Shown here piece by piece: positions 1 to 12,100 of a stretch of 64,000 bases of DNA. A program made the position numbers and the translations under genes. Under the pieces are notes generated by a model, which was given only the letters and a program-made list of their open reading frames with translations, was not told the origin of the DNA and made no database searches. The DNA lies in NCBI GenBank assembly GCA_947095585.1, contig OX352762.1:47173335-47237334 (forward strand). Direction: 5' to 3'. This stretch comes from Nephrocerus scutellatus. Its lineage: Eukaryota > Arthropoda > Insecta > Diptera > Pipunculidae. The first letter of the stretch is position 1; the number at the start of each line of letters is the position of its first letter.

Positions 1-236
1 TTCCGAATTTCATGCGAATCGCTTCAGAAATTGATTTGTTCCAGAAATTCCAGACCATAATGATCATATTCCAGAATTTCCATATGAAGAAGTCTGATAG
101 TCGCATCTATGTTCTACATTCCGAATTTCCTGCGAATCGCTTGGGAAATTGATTTGTTCCAGAAATTCCAGACCATAATGATCATATTCCAGAATTTCCA
201 TAGGAACAAGTCTAATAGTCGCATCTTAGTTCTACA

Positions 237-354
237 TTCCGAATTTCATGCGAATCGCTTGAGAAATTGATTTGTTCCAGAAATTCCAGACCATAATGAT
301 CATATTCCAGAATTTCCATAGGAAGAAGTCTTATAGTCGCATATTAGTTCTACA
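237..354 (+). repeat. Representative full-length 118-bp monomer
   Basis: This unit is close to the window consensus and is used here for monomer numbering. Landmarks: TTCCGAATTT at 1-10; the near-palindrome GCGAATCGC at 14-22; TTCCAGAA at 39-46; ATTCCAGA at 47-54; the palindrome ATGATCAT at 60-67 (containing a BclI site, TGATCA); a second TTCCAGAA at 69-76; and the inverted repeat TTCCATAGGAA at about 78-88. Most diagnostic variation lies in three places: position 13 (CATG or CCTG), positions 16-26 (GCGAATCGC, GCAAATCGC or GCGAATCTC, followed by GAG, GGG, GAA or GCG), and 85-118 (AAGTCTAATAG, AAGTCTTATAG, AAGTCTGATAG or AAATCTTATAG; TTAGTT, TTAGTC or TTAGTCACA). Positions 27-38 and 45-68 are the most constant by eye. 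Confidence 0.95.
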
Positions 355-1414
355 TTCCGAATTTCATGCAAATCGCTTGAGATATTGATTTGTTCCAGAA
401 ATTCCAGACCATAATGATCATATTCCAGAATTTCCATAGGAAGAAGTCTAATAATCGCATCTTAGTTCTACATTCTGAATTTCATGCGAATCGCTTGAGA
501 AATTGATTTGTTCCTGAAATTCCAGACCATTATGATCATATTCCAGAATTTCCATAGGAAGAAGTCTTATAGTCGCATCTTAGTCCTACATTCCGAATTT
601 CATGCGAATCTCTTGGGAAATTGCTTTATTCCAGAAATTCCAGACAAAAATGATCATATTCCGAAAGTTCCATAGGAAGAAATCTTATATTCACATCTTA
701 GTCCTACATTCCGAATTTCATGCGAATCGCTTGAGAAATTGCTTTGTTCCAGAAATTCCAGACCATAATGATCATATTGCAGAATTTCCATAGGAAGAAG
801 TCTGATAGTCGCATCTATGTTCTACATTCCGAATTTCCTGCGAATCGCTTGGGAAATTGATTTGTTCCAGAAATTCCAGACCATAATGATCTATTCCAGA
901 ATTTCCATAGGAACAAGTCTAATAGTCGCATCTTAGTTCTACATTCCGAATTTCATTCGAATCGCTTGAGAAATTGATTTGTTCCAGAAATTCCAGACCA
1001 TAATGATCATATTCCAGAATTTCCATAGGAAGAACTCTTATAGTCGCATATTAGTTCTACATTCCGAATTTCATGCAAATCGCTTGAGAAATTGATTTGT
1101 TCCAGAAATTCCAGACCATAATGATCATATTCCAGAATTTCCATAGGAAGAAGTCTAATAATCGCATCTTAGTTCTACATTCCGAATTTCATGCGAATCG
1201 CTTGGGAAATTGATTTGTTCCTAAAATTCCAGACCATAATGATCATATTCCAGAATTTCCATAGGAAGAAGTCTAATAGTGGCATCTTAGTTCTACATTC
1301 CGAATTTCATGCGAATCTCTTGGGAAATTGCTTTATTTCAGAAATTCCAGACAAAAATGATCATATTCCGAAAGTTCCATGGAAGAAATCTTATATTCAC
1401 ATCTTAGTCCTACA

Positions 1415-1511
1415 TTCCGAATTTCATGCGAATCGCTTGAGAAATTGATTTGTTCCAGAAATTCCAGAATTTCCATAGGAAGAAGTCTGATAGTCGCATC
1501 TATGTTCTACA
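1415..1511 (+). repeat. 97-bp deletion monomer
   Basis: Consecutive TTCCGAATTT starts at 1,415 and 1,512 are 97 bp apart. The missing 21 bp lies exactly between the ATTCCAGA copies at monomer positions 47 and 68, leaving a single fused copy. This is the product expected from recombination or slippage between those short direct repeats. I saw this class only once. Confidence 0.9.
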
Positions 1512-2337
1512 TTCCGAATTTCCTGCGAATCGCTTGGGAAATTGATTTGTTCCAGAAATTCCAGACCATAATGATTATATTCCAGAATTTCCATAGGAAC
1601 AAGTCTAATAGTCGCATCTTAGTTCTACATTCCGAATTTCATGCGAATCGCTTGAGAAATTGATTTGTTCCAGAAATTCCAGACCATAATGATCATATTC
1701 CAGAATTTCCATAGGAAGAAGTCTTATAGTCGCATATTAGTTCTACATTCCGAATTTCATGCAAATCGCTTGAGAAATTGATTTGTTCCAGAAATTCCAG
1801 ACCATAATGATCATATTCCAGAATTTCCATAGGAAGAAGTCTTATAGTCGCATATTAGTTCTACATTCCGAATTTCATGCTAATCGCTTGAGAAATTGAT
1901 TTGTTCCAGAAATTCCAGACCATAATGATCATATTCCAGAATTTCCATAGGAAGAAATCTTATAGTCGCATCTTAGTTCTACATTCCGAATTTCATGCGA
2001 ATTGCTTGAGAAATTGATTTGTTCCAGAAATTCCAGACCATAATGATCATATTCCAGAATTTCCATAGGAAGAAGTCTAATAGTCGCATATTAGTCATAC
2101 ATTCCGGATTTCATGCGAATCTCTTGGGAAATTGCGTTATTCCAGAAATTCCAGAGAAAAATGATCATATTCCAGAAGTTCCATAGGAAGAAATCTTATA
2201 TTCACATCTTAGTCCTACATTCCGAATTTCATGCGAATCGCTTAAGAAATTGATTTGTTCCTGAAATTCCAGACCATAATGATCATATTCCAGAATTTCC
2301 ATAGGAAGAAGTCTTATAGTCGCATCTTAGTCCTACA

Positions 2338-3360
2338 TTCCGAATTTCATGCGAATCTCTAGGGAAATTGCTTTATTCCAGAAATTCCAGACAAAAATGA
2401 TCATATTCCAGAAGTTCCATAGGAAGAAATCTTATATTCAAATCTTCGTCCTACATTCCGAATTTCATGCGAATCGCTTGAGAAATTACTTTGTTCCAGA
2501 AATTCCAGACCATAATGATCATATTCCAGAATTTCCATAGGAAGAAGTCTGATAGTCGCATCTTAGTTCTACATTCCGAATTTCCTGCGAATCGCTTGAA
2601 AAATTGATTTGTTACAGAAATTCCAGACCATAATGATCATATTCCAGAATTTCCATAGGAAGAAATCTTTTAGTCGCATCGTAGTTCTAAATTCCGAATT
2701 TCATGCGAATCGCTTGAAAAATTGATTTGTTCCAGAATTTCCATAGGAAGAAATCTTATAGTCGCATCTTAGTTCTACATTCCGAATTTCATGCGAATCG
2801 CTTGCGAAATTGATTTGTTCCAGAAATTCCAGACCATAATGATCATATTCCAGAATTTCCATAGGAAGAAGTCTGATAGTCGCATCGTAGTTCTACATTC
2901 CTAATTTCATGCGAATCGCTTGAGAAATTGATTTGTTCCAGAAATTCCAGACGATAATGGTCATATTCCAGAATTTCCATAGGAAGAAGTCTGATAGTCG
3001 CATCTTAGTTCTACATTCCGAATTTCCTGCGAATCGCTTGAAAAATTGATTTGTTACAGAAATTCCAGACCATAATGATCATATTCCAGAATTTCCATAG
3101 GAAGAAATCTTTTAGTAGCATCGTAGTTCTAAATTCCGAATTTCATGCGAATCGCTTGACAAATTGATTTGTTCCAGAATTTCCATAGGAAGAAATCTTA
3201 TAGTCGCATCTTAGTTCTACATTCCGAATTTCATGCGAATCGCTTGAGAAATTGATTTGTTCCAGAAATTCCAGACGATAATGGTCATATTCCAGAATTT
3301 CCATAGGAAGAAGTCTTATAGTCGCATCTTAGTCCTACATTCCGAATTTCCTGCGAATCG
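2338..3360 (+). repeat. Block Q, first copy, with 88-bp monomers
   Basis: This block opens with a monomer reading TTCAAATCTTCG, then has GTTACAG monomers, AATCTTTTAG variants, 88-bp units (near 2,730 and 3,175) and monomers with ACGATAATGG. A local repeat of 442 bp (3 x 118 + 88) is visible, with GTCTGATAG markers at about 2,546 and 2,988. Related Q blocks occur near 8.1-8.7, 11.3-12.5, 15.0-16.2, 18.9-21.3, 22.4-25.0, 48.5-49.4, 50.0-51.3 and 62.1-63.3 kb, with shorter segments near 30.2, 34.5 and 42.7 kb. Confidence 0.85.
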
Positions 3361-3471
3361 CTTGAGAAATTGATTTGTTCCAGAAATTCCAGACCATAAT
3401 GATCATATTCCAAAAATTCCAGACCATAATTTCCATAGGAAGAAGTCTAATAGTCGCATCTTAGTCACACA
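3340..3471 (+). repeat. 132-bp composite monomer
   Basis: The distance between unit starts at 3,340 and 3,472 is 132 bp, a net gain of 14 bp. The sequence passes through CCAAAAATTCCAG, a second copy of the 30-bp segment, then loses 16 bp so that ACCATAAT joins directly to TTCCATAGG. It looks like a 148-bp expanded unit that later suffered a deletion. The same unit recurs 1,666 bp downstream, marking the period of the duplication there. Confidence 0.88.
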
Positions 3472-5077
3472 TTCCGGATTTCATGCGAATCTCTTGGGAA
3501 ATTGCTTTATTCCAGAAATTCCAGAGAAAAATGATTATATTCCAGAAGTTCCATAGGAAGAAATCTTATATTCACATCTTAGTCCTACATTCCGAATTTC
3601 ATGCGAATCGCTTGAGAAATTGATTTGTTCCTGAAATTCCAGACCATAATGATCATATCCCAGAATTTCCATAGGAATAAGTCTTATAGTCGCATCTTAG
3701 TCCTACATTCCGAATTTCATGCGAATCTCTTGGGAAATTGCTTTATTCCAGAAATTCCAGACAAAAATGATCATATTCCAGAAGTTCCATAGGAATAAAT
3801 CTTATATTCACATCTTAGTTCTACATTCCGAATTTCATGCGAATCGCTTGAGAAATTGATTTGTTCCAGAAATTCCAGACCATAATGATCATATTCCAGA
3901 ATTTCCATAGGAAGAAATCTTCTAGTCGCATCGTAGTTCTAAATTCCGAATTTCATGCGAATCGCTTGAGAAATTGATTTGTTCCAGAAATTCCAGACCA
4001 TAATGACCATATTGCAGAATTTCCATAGGAAGAAGTCTAATAGTCGCATCTTAGTTCTACATTACGAATTTCATGCGAATCGCTTGGGAAATGGATTTGT
4101 TCCTGAAATTCCAGACCATAATGATCATATTCCAGAATTTCCATAGGAAGAAATCTTATAGTCGCATCTTAGTCCTACATTCCGAATTTCATGCGAATCG
4201 ATTGAAAAATTTCTTTGTTCCAGAAATTCCAGACAATAATGATCATATTCCAGAATTTCCATAGGAAGAAATCTTATAGTCGCATCTTAGTCCTACATTC
4301 CGAATTTCATGCGAATCGATTGAAAAATTTCTTTGTTCCAGAAATTCCAGACAATAATGATCATATTCCAGAATTTCCATAGGAAGAAATCTTATAGTCG
4401 CATCTTAGTCCTACATTCCGAATTTCATGCGAATCGATTGAAAAATTTCTTTGTTCCAGAAATTCCAGACAATAATGATCATATTCCACAATTTCCATAG
4501 GAAGAAGTCTGATAGTCGCATCTTAGTTCTACATTCTGAATTTCCTGCGAATTGCTTGGGAAATTGATTTGTTCCAGAAATTCCAGACCATAATGATCAT
4601 ATTCCAGAATTTCCATAGGAAGAAATCTTATAGTCGCATCTTAGTCCTACATTCCGAATTTCATGCGAATCGATTGAAAAATTTCTTTGTTCCAGAAATT
4701 CCAGACAATGATGATCATATTCCAGAATTTCCATAGGAAGAAATCTTATAGTCGCATCTTAGTCCTACATTCCGAATTTCATGCGAACCGCTTGAGAAAT
4801 TGATTTGTTCCAGAAATTCCAGACCATAATGATCATATTCCAGAATTTCCATAGGAAGAAGTCTTATAGTGTCATCTTAGTCCTACATTCCGAATTTCAT
4901 GCAAATCGCTTGAGAAACTGATTTGTTCCAGAAATTCCAGACCATAATGATCATATTCCAGAATTTCCATAGGAAGAAGTCTAATAGTCGCATATTAGTT
5001 CTACATTCCGAATTTCATGCAAATCGCTTGAGAAATTGATTTGTTCCAGAAATTCCAGACCATAATGATCATATTCC
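3412..5077 (+). repeat. 1,666-bp HOR, copy 1
   Basis: The segment is followed by a near-identical copy at an offset of exactly 1,666 bp, equal to 13 x 118 + 132. Limits are chosen at the AAAAATTCC marker and could be rotated. The left breakpoint falls between about 3,356 and 3,411, because before it position 13 and position 16 differ between copies (CCTGCG versus CATGCA). Contents include ATTACG, GACCATATTGC, ATTGAAAAATTTC and AAACTGATT variants also found in the B blocks further right. Confidence 0.9.
4190..4500 (+). repeat. Run of three near-identical monomers (ATTGAAAAATTTC variant)
   Basis: Three consecutive monomers share the variant GCGAATCGATTGAAAAAT (with a ClaI site, ATCGAT) and AGACAATAATG, and a fourth follows after one other monomer. 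The same cluster lies 1,666 bp downstream at about 5,856-6,166. In the related B blocks (for example near 26,080 and 27,730) only one such monomer is present, so it was amplified locally before the 1,666-bp segment was duplicated. Confidence 0.85.
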
Positions 5078-6743
5078 AAAAATTCCAGACCATAATTTCC
5101 ATAGGAAGAAGTCTAATAGTCGCATCTTAGTCACACATTCCGGATTTCATGCGAATCTCTTGGGAAATTGCTTTATTCCAGAAATTCCAGAGAAAAATGA
5201 TTATATTCCAGAAGTTCCATAGGAAGAAATCTTATATTCACATCTTAGTCCTACATTCCGAATTTCATGCGAATCGCTTGAGAAATTGATTTGTTCCTGA
5301 AATTCCAGACCATAATGATCATATCCCAGAATTTCCATAGGAATAAGTCTTATAGTCGCATCTTAGTCCTACATTCCGAATTTCATGCGAATCTCTTGGG
5401 AAATTGCTTTATTCCAGAAATTCCAGACAAAAATGATCATATTCCAGAAGTTCCATAGGAATAAATCTTATATTCACATCTTAGTTCTACATTCCGAATT
5501 TCATGCGAATCGCTTGAGAAATTGATTTGTTCCAGAAATTCCAGACCATAATGATCATATTCCAGAATTTCCATAGGAAGAAATCTTCTAGTCGCATCGT
5601 AGTTCTAAATTCCGAATTTCATGCGAATCGCTTGAGAAATTGATTTGTTCCAGAAATTCCAGACCATAATGACCATATTGCAGAATTTCCATAGGAAGAA
5701 GTCTAATAGTCGCATCTTAGTTCTACATTACGAATTTCATGCGAATCGCTTGGGAAATGGATTTGTTCCTGAAATTCCAGACCATAATGATCATATTCCA
5801 GAATTTCCATAGGAAGAAATCTTATAGTCGCATCTTAGTCCTACATTCCGAATTTCATGCGAATCGATTGAAAAATTTCTTTGTTCCAGAAATTCCAGAC
5901 AATAATGATCATATTCCAGAATTTCCATAGGAAGAAATCTTATAGTCGCATCTTAGTCCTACATTCCGAATTTCATGCGAATCGATTGAAAAATTTCTTT
6001 GTTCCAGAAATTCCAGACAATAATGATCATATTCCAGAATTTCCATAGGAAGAAATCTTATAGTCGCATCTTAGTCCTACATTCCGAATTTCATGCGAAT
6101 CGATTGAAAAATTTCTTTGTTCCAGAAATTCCAGACAATAATGATCATATTCCACAATTTCCATAGGAAGAAGTCTGATAGTCGCATCTTAGTTCTACAT
6201 TCTGAATTTCCTGCGAATTGCTTGGGAAATTGATTTGTTCCAGAAATTCCAGACCATAATGATCATATTCCAGAATTTCCATAGGAAGAAATCTTATAGT
6301 CGCATCTTAGTCCTACATTCCGAATTTCATGCGAATCGATTGAAAAATTTCTTTGTTCCAGAAATTCCAGACAATGATGATCATATTCCAGAATTTCCAT
6401 AGGAAGAAATCTTATAGTCGCATCTTAGTCCTACATTCCGAATTTCATGCGAACCGCTTGAGAAATTGATTTGTTCCAGAAATTCCAGACCATAATGATC
6501 ATATTCCAGAATTTCCATAGGAAGAAGTCTTATAGTGTCATCTTAGTCCTACATTCCGAATTTCATGCAAATCGCTTGAGAAACTGATTTGTTCCAGAAA
6601 TTCCAGACCATAATGATCATATTCCAGAATTTCCATAGGAAGAAGTCTAATAGTCGCATATTAGTTCTACATTCCGAATTTCATGCAAATCGCTTGAGAA
6701 ATTGATTTGTTCCAGAAATTCCAGACCATAATGATCATATTCC
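5078..6743 (+). repeat. 1,666-bp HOR, copy 2
   Basis: This repeats the preceding 1,666 bp essentially base for base, including the same private variants (ATGATG in one AGACA monomer, GTGTCATC, AAACTG, ATCCCAG). Similarity stops near 6,743, where copy 1 enters its CCAAAAATT unit but this copy has the ordinary CCAGAATTTCC. Such high identity suggests a recent event, or recent gene conversion. Confidence 0.9.
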
Positions 6744-8647
6744 AGAATTTCCATAGGAAGAAGTCTAATAGTGGCATCTTAGTTCTACATTCCGAATTTC
6801 ATGCGAATCTCTTGGGAAATTGCTTTATTCCAGAAATTCCAGACAAAAATGATCATATTCCGAAAGTTCCATAGGAAGAAATCTTATATTCACATCTTAG
6901 TCCTACATTCCGAATTTCATGCGAATCGCTTGAGAAATTGATTTGTTCCAGAAATTCCAGACCATAATGATCATATTCCAGAATTTCCATAGGAAGAAGT
7001 CTGATAGTCGCATCTATGATCTACATTCCGAATTTCCTGCGAATCGCTTGGGAAATTGATTTGTTCCAGAAATTCCAGACCATAATGATCATATTCCAGA
7101 ATTTCCATAGGAACAAGTCTAATAGTCGCATCTTAGTTCTACATTCCGAATTTCATGCGAATCGCTTGAGAAATTGATTTGTTCCAGAAATTCCAGACCA
7201 TAATGATCATATTCCAGAATTTCCATAGGAAGAAGTCTTACAGTCGCATATTAGTCCTACATTCCGAATTTCATGCAAATCGCTTGAGAAATTGATTTGT
7301 TCCAGAAATTCCAGACCATAATGATCATATTCCAGAATTTCCATAGGAAGAAGTCTTATAGTCGCATATTAGTTCTACATTCCGAATTTCATGCAAATCG
7401 CTTGAGAAATTGATTTGTTCCAGAAATTCCAGACCATAATGATCATATTCCAGAATTTCCATAGGAAGAAATCTTATAATCGCATCTTAGTTCTACATTC
7501 CGAATTTCATGCGAATTGCTTGAGAAATTGATTTGTTCCAGAAATTCCAGACCGTAATGATCATATTCCAGAATTTCCATAGGAAGAAGTCTAATAGTCG
7601 CATATTAGTCACACATTCCGGATTTCATGCGAATCTCTTGGGAAATTGCGTTATTCCAGAAATTCCAGATAAAAATGATCATATTCCAGAAGTTCCATAG
7701 GAAGAAATCTTATATTCACATCTTAGTCCAACATTCCGAATTTCATGCGAATCGCTTAAGAAATTGATTTGTTCCTGAAATTCCAGACCATAATGATCAT
7801 ATTCCAGAATTTCCATAGGAAGAAGTCTTATAGTCGCATCTTAGTCCTACATTCCGAATTTCATGCGAATCTCTAGGGAAATTGCTTTATTCCAGAAATT
7901 CCAGACAAAAATGATCATATTCCAGAAGTTCCATAGGAATAAATCTTATATTCACATCTTAGTCCTACATTCCGAATTTCCTGCGAATCGCTTGGGAAAT
8001 TGATTTGTTCCAGAAATTCCAGACCATAATGATAATATTCCAGAATTTCCATAGGAAGAATTCTTATAGTCGCATCTTAGTTCTACATTCCGAATTTCAT
8101 GCGAATCTCTTGGGAAATTGCTTTTTTCCAGAAATTCCAGACAAAAATGATCATATTCCAGAAGTTCCATAGGAAGAAATCTTATGTTCAAATCTTCGTC
8201 CTACATTCCGAATTTCATGCGAATCGCTTGAGAAATTACTTTGTTCCAGAAATTCCAGACCATAATGATCATATTCCAGAATTTCCATAGGAAGAAGTCT
8301 GATAGTCGCATCTTAGTTCTACATTCCGAATTTCCTGCGAATCGCTTGAAAAATTGATTTGTTACAGAAATTCCAGACCATAATGATCATATTCCAGAAT
8401 TTCCATAGGAAGAAATCTTTTAGTCGCATCGTAGTTCTAAATTCCGAATTTCATGCGAATAGCTTGAAAAATTGATTTGTTCCAGAATTTCCATAGGAAG
8501 AAATCTTATAGTCGCATCTTAGTTCTACATTCCGAATTTCATGCGAATCGCTTGCGAAATTGATTTGTTCCAGAAATTCCAGACCATAATGATCATATTC
8601 CAGAATTTCCATAGGAAGAAGTCTGATAGTCGCATCGTAGTTCTACA

Positions 8648-8752
8648 TTCCTAATTTCATGCGAATCGCTTGAGAAATTGATTTGTTCCAGAAATTCCAG
8701 ACCATAATGATCATATTCCAGAATTTCCATAGGAAGAAATCTTAGTTCTACA
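8648..8752 (+). repeat. 105-bp deletion monomer
   Basis: Unit starts at 8,648 and 8,753 are 105 bp apart. Thirteen bases are missing between CTTATAG and CTTAG near monomer positions 95-110, consistent with deletion between the two CTTA copies. This is a different breakpoint class from the 88-bp and 97-bp units and was seen once. Confidence 0.85.
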
Positions 8753-8900
8753 TTCCGAATTTCATGCGAATTGCTTGAGAAATTGATTTGTTCCAGAAAT
8801 TCCAGACCATAATGATCATATTCCAGAAATTCCAGACCATAATGATCATATTCCAGAATTTCCATAGGAAGAAGTCTAATAGTCGCATATTAGTCACACA
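8753..8900 (+). repeat. 148-bp expanded monomer (30-bp internal duplication)
   Basis: Unit starts at 8,753 and 8,901 are 148 bp apart. The 30-bp segment from the first TTCCAGAA (position 39) to the second (position 69) is present twice in direct tandem. Equivalent units lie at about 10,907, 14,565 and 61,482. A form with G to A in the core (TTCCAAAAATTCC) occurs near 12,360, 16,020, 21,240, 24,575, 24,930, 33,175, 37,425 and 63,175. It is the reciprocal product of the 88-bp deletion units. Confidence 0.92.
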
Positions 8901-9118
8901 TTCCGGATTTCATGCGAATCTCTTGGGAAATTGCGTTATTCCAGAAATTCCAGAGAAAAATGATCATATTCCAGAAGTTCCATAGGAAGAAATCTTATAT
9001 TCACATCTTAGTCCTACATTCCGAATTTCATGCGAATCGCTTAAGAAATTGATTTGTTCCTGAAATTCCAGACCATAATGATCATATTCCAGAATTTCCA
9101 TAGGAAGAAGTCTTATAG

Positions 9119-12100
9119 TCGCATCTTATTCCTACATTCCGAATTTCATGCGAATCTCTAGGGAAATTGCTTTATTCCAGAAATTCCAGACAAAAATGAT
9201 CATATTCCAGAAGTTCCATAGGAAGAAATCTTATATTCAAATCTTCGTCCTACATTCCGAATTTCATGCGAATCGCTTGAGAAATTACTTTGTTCCAGAA
9301 ATTCCAGACCATAATGATCATATTCCAGAATTTCCATAGGAAGAAGTCTGATAGTCGCATCTTAGTTCTACATTCCGAATTTCATGCGAATCGCTTGAGA
9401 AATTGATTTGTTCCAGAAATTCCAGACCATAATGATCATATTCCAGAATTTCCATAGGAAGAAGTCTTATAGTCGCATCTTAGTCCTACATTCCGAATTT
9501 CATGCGAATCTCTTGGGAAATTGCTTTATTCCAGAAATTCCAGACAAAAATGATCATATTCCGAAAGTTCCATAGGAAGAAATCTTATATTCACATCTTA
9601 GTCCTACATTCCGAATTTCATGCGAATCGCTTGAGAAATTGATTTGTTCCAGAAATTCCAGACCATAATGATCATATTGCAGAATTTCCATAGGAAGAAG
9701 TCTGATAGTCGCATCTATGTTCTACATTCCGAATTTCCTGCGAATCGCTTGGGAAATTGATTTGTTCCAGAAATTCCAGACCATAATGATCATATTCCAG
9801 AATTTCCATAGGAACAAGTCTAATAGTCGCATCTTAGTTCTACATTCCGAATTTCATGCGAATCGCTTGAGAAATTGATTTGTTCCAGAAATTCCAGACC
9901 ATAATGATCATATTCCACAATTTCCATAGGAAGAACTCTTATAGTTGCATATTAGTTCTACATTCCGAATTTCATGCAAATCGCTTGAGAAATTGATTTG
10001 TTCCAGAAATTCCAGACCATAATGATCATATTCCAGAATTTCCATAGGAAGAAGTCTAATAATCGCATCTTAGTTCTACATTCCGAATTTCATGCGAATC
10101 GCTTGGGAAATGGATTTGTTCCTAAAATTCCAGACCATAATGATCATATTCCAGAATTTCCATAGGAAAAAGTCTAATAGTGGCATCTTAGTTCTACATT
10201 CCGAATTTCATGCGAATCTCTTGGGAAATTGCTTTATTTCAGAAATTCCAGACAAAAATGATCATATTCCGAAAGTTCCATAGGAAGAAATCTTATATTC
10301 ACATCTTAGTCCTACATTCCGAATTTCATGCGAATCGCTTGAGAAATTGATTTGTTCCAGAAATTCCAGACCCTAATGATAATATTCCAGAATTTCCATA
10401 GGAAGAAGTCTGATAGTCGCATCTATGTTCTACATTCCGAATTTCCTGCGAATCGCTTGGGAAATTGATTTGTTCCAGAAATTCCAGACCATAATGATCA
10501 TATTCCAGAATTTCCATAGGAACAAGTCTAATAGTCGCATCTTAGTTCTACATTCCGAATTTCATGCGAATCGCTTGAGAAATTGATTTGTTCCAGAAAT
10601 TCCAGACCATAATGATCATATTCCAGAATTTCCATAGGAAGAAGTCTTATAGTCGCATATTAGTTCTACATTCCGAATTTCATGCAAATCGCTTGAGAAA
10701 TTGATTTGTTCCAGAAATTCCAGACCATAATGATCATATTCCAGAATTTCCATAGGAAGAAGTCTTATAGTCGCATATTAGTTCTACATTCCGAATTTCA
10801 TGCAAATCGCTTGAGAAATTGATTTGTTCCAGAAATTCCAGACCATAATGATCATATTCCAGAATTTCCATAGGAAGAAATCTTATAGTCGCATCTTAGT
10901 TCTACATTCCGAATTTCATGCGAATTTCTTGAGAAATTGATTTGTTCCAGAAATTCCAGACCATAATGATCATATTCCAGAAATTCCAGACCATAATGAT
11001 CATATTCCAGAATTTCCATAGGAAGAAGTCTAATAGTCGCATATTAGTCACACATTCCGGATTTCATGCGAATCTCTTGGGAAATTGCGTTATTCCAGAA
11101 ATTCCAGAGAAAAATGATCATATTCCAGAAGTTCCATAGGAAGAAATCTTATATTCACATCTTAGTCCTACATTCCGAATTTCATGCGAATCGCTTAAGA
11201 AATTGATTTGTTCCTGAAATTCCAGACCATAATGATCATATTCCAGAATTTCCATAGGAAGAATTCTTATAGTCGCATCTTAGTCCTACATTCCGAATTT
11301 CATGCGAATCTCTAGGGAAATTGCTTTATTCCAGAAATTCCAGACAAAAATGATCATATTCCAGAAGTTCCATAGGAAGAAATCTTATATTCAAATCTTC
11401 GTCCTACATTCCGAATTTCATGCGAATCGCTTGAGAAATTGATTTGTTCCAGAAATTCCAGACCATAATGATCATATTCCAGAATTTCCATAGGAAGAAG
11501 TCTGATAGTCGCATCTTAGTTCTACCTTCCGAATTTCCTGCGAATCGCTTGAAAAATTGATTTGTTACAGAAATTCCAGACCATAATGATCATATTCCAG
11601 AATTTCCATAGGAAGAAATCTTTTAGTCGCATCGTAGTTCTAAATTCCGAATTTCATGCGAATCGCTTGAAAAATTGATTTGTTCCAGAATTTCCATAGG
11701 AAGAAATCTTATAGTCGCATCTTAGTTCTACATTCCGAATTTCATGCGAATCGCTTGCGAAATTGATTTGTTCCAGAAATTCCAGACCATAATGATCATA
11801 TTCCAGAATTTCCATAGGAAGAAGTCTGATAGTCGCATCGTAGTTCTACATTCCTAATTTCATGCGAATCGCTTGAGAAATTGATTTGTTCCAGAAATTC
11901 CAGACGATAATGGTCATATTCCAGAATTTCCATAGGAAGAAGTCTGATAGTCGCATCTTAGTTCTACATTCCGAATTTCCTGCGAATCGCTTGAAAAATT
12001 GATTTGTTACAGAAATTCCAGACCATAATGATCATATTCCAGAATTTCCATAGGAAGAAATCTTTTAGTAGCATCGTAGTTCTAAATTCCGAATTTCATG

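Larger units (their letters stand above)
83..1870 (+). repeat. Hexameric (~708 bp) local higher-order repeat
   Basis: A marker monomer ending GTCTGATAG and followed by ATCTATGTTC recurs at about 91, 799 and 1,484. The first interval is exactly 6 x 118 = 708 bp. The second is 685 bp, which is 708 minus a 21-bp deletion (the 97-bp monomer at 1,415) and two 1-bp deletions (near 891 and 1,385). The order of variants (CCTGCG/GGG, then GAG, then GCAAATC) repeats in each copy, and the third copy fades after about 1,860. This shows unequal exchange in blocks of six monomers. Confidence 0.85.
237..2340 (+). repeat. Block P, first copy (monomer order reused across the window)
   Basis: This run of variants reappears in the same order at about 12,795-14,949. 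The offset is 12,558 at the left end and 12,611 at the right. The increase is explained by the 21-bp and 1-bp deletions here and a 30-bp expansion in the other copy. Related copies lie at about 6.74-8.9, 9.4-11.3, 28.8-30.2, 41.3-42.7, 47.2-48.4 and 60.6-62.0 kb. Marker motifs are GCAAATCGC monomers, AATAATCGC, GTGGCATC, TTCCGAAAG and the CACATTCCGG monomer. Confidence 0.85.
6744..9118 (+). repeat. Block P plus partial Q (second occurrence)
   Basis: Monomer order again follows block P: GTGGCATC, TTCCGAAAG, ATCTATGATC, GAACAAGTC, two GCAAATCGC units, then the CACATTCCGG unit near 7,615. It then enters a short Q block with an 88-bp unit near 8,480. At 8,648-8,752 there is a 105-bp unit, followed by a 148-bp unit at 8,753. 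A second CACATTCCGG monomer follows at 8,901, so the P tail is present twice here. Confidence 0.8.

Noticed and set aside
237..354. Assignment to a named satellite family or species
   Set aside because: Nothing in the window identifies the host. 118-bp-class satellites occur in unrelated plants and animals, and I could not search any database.
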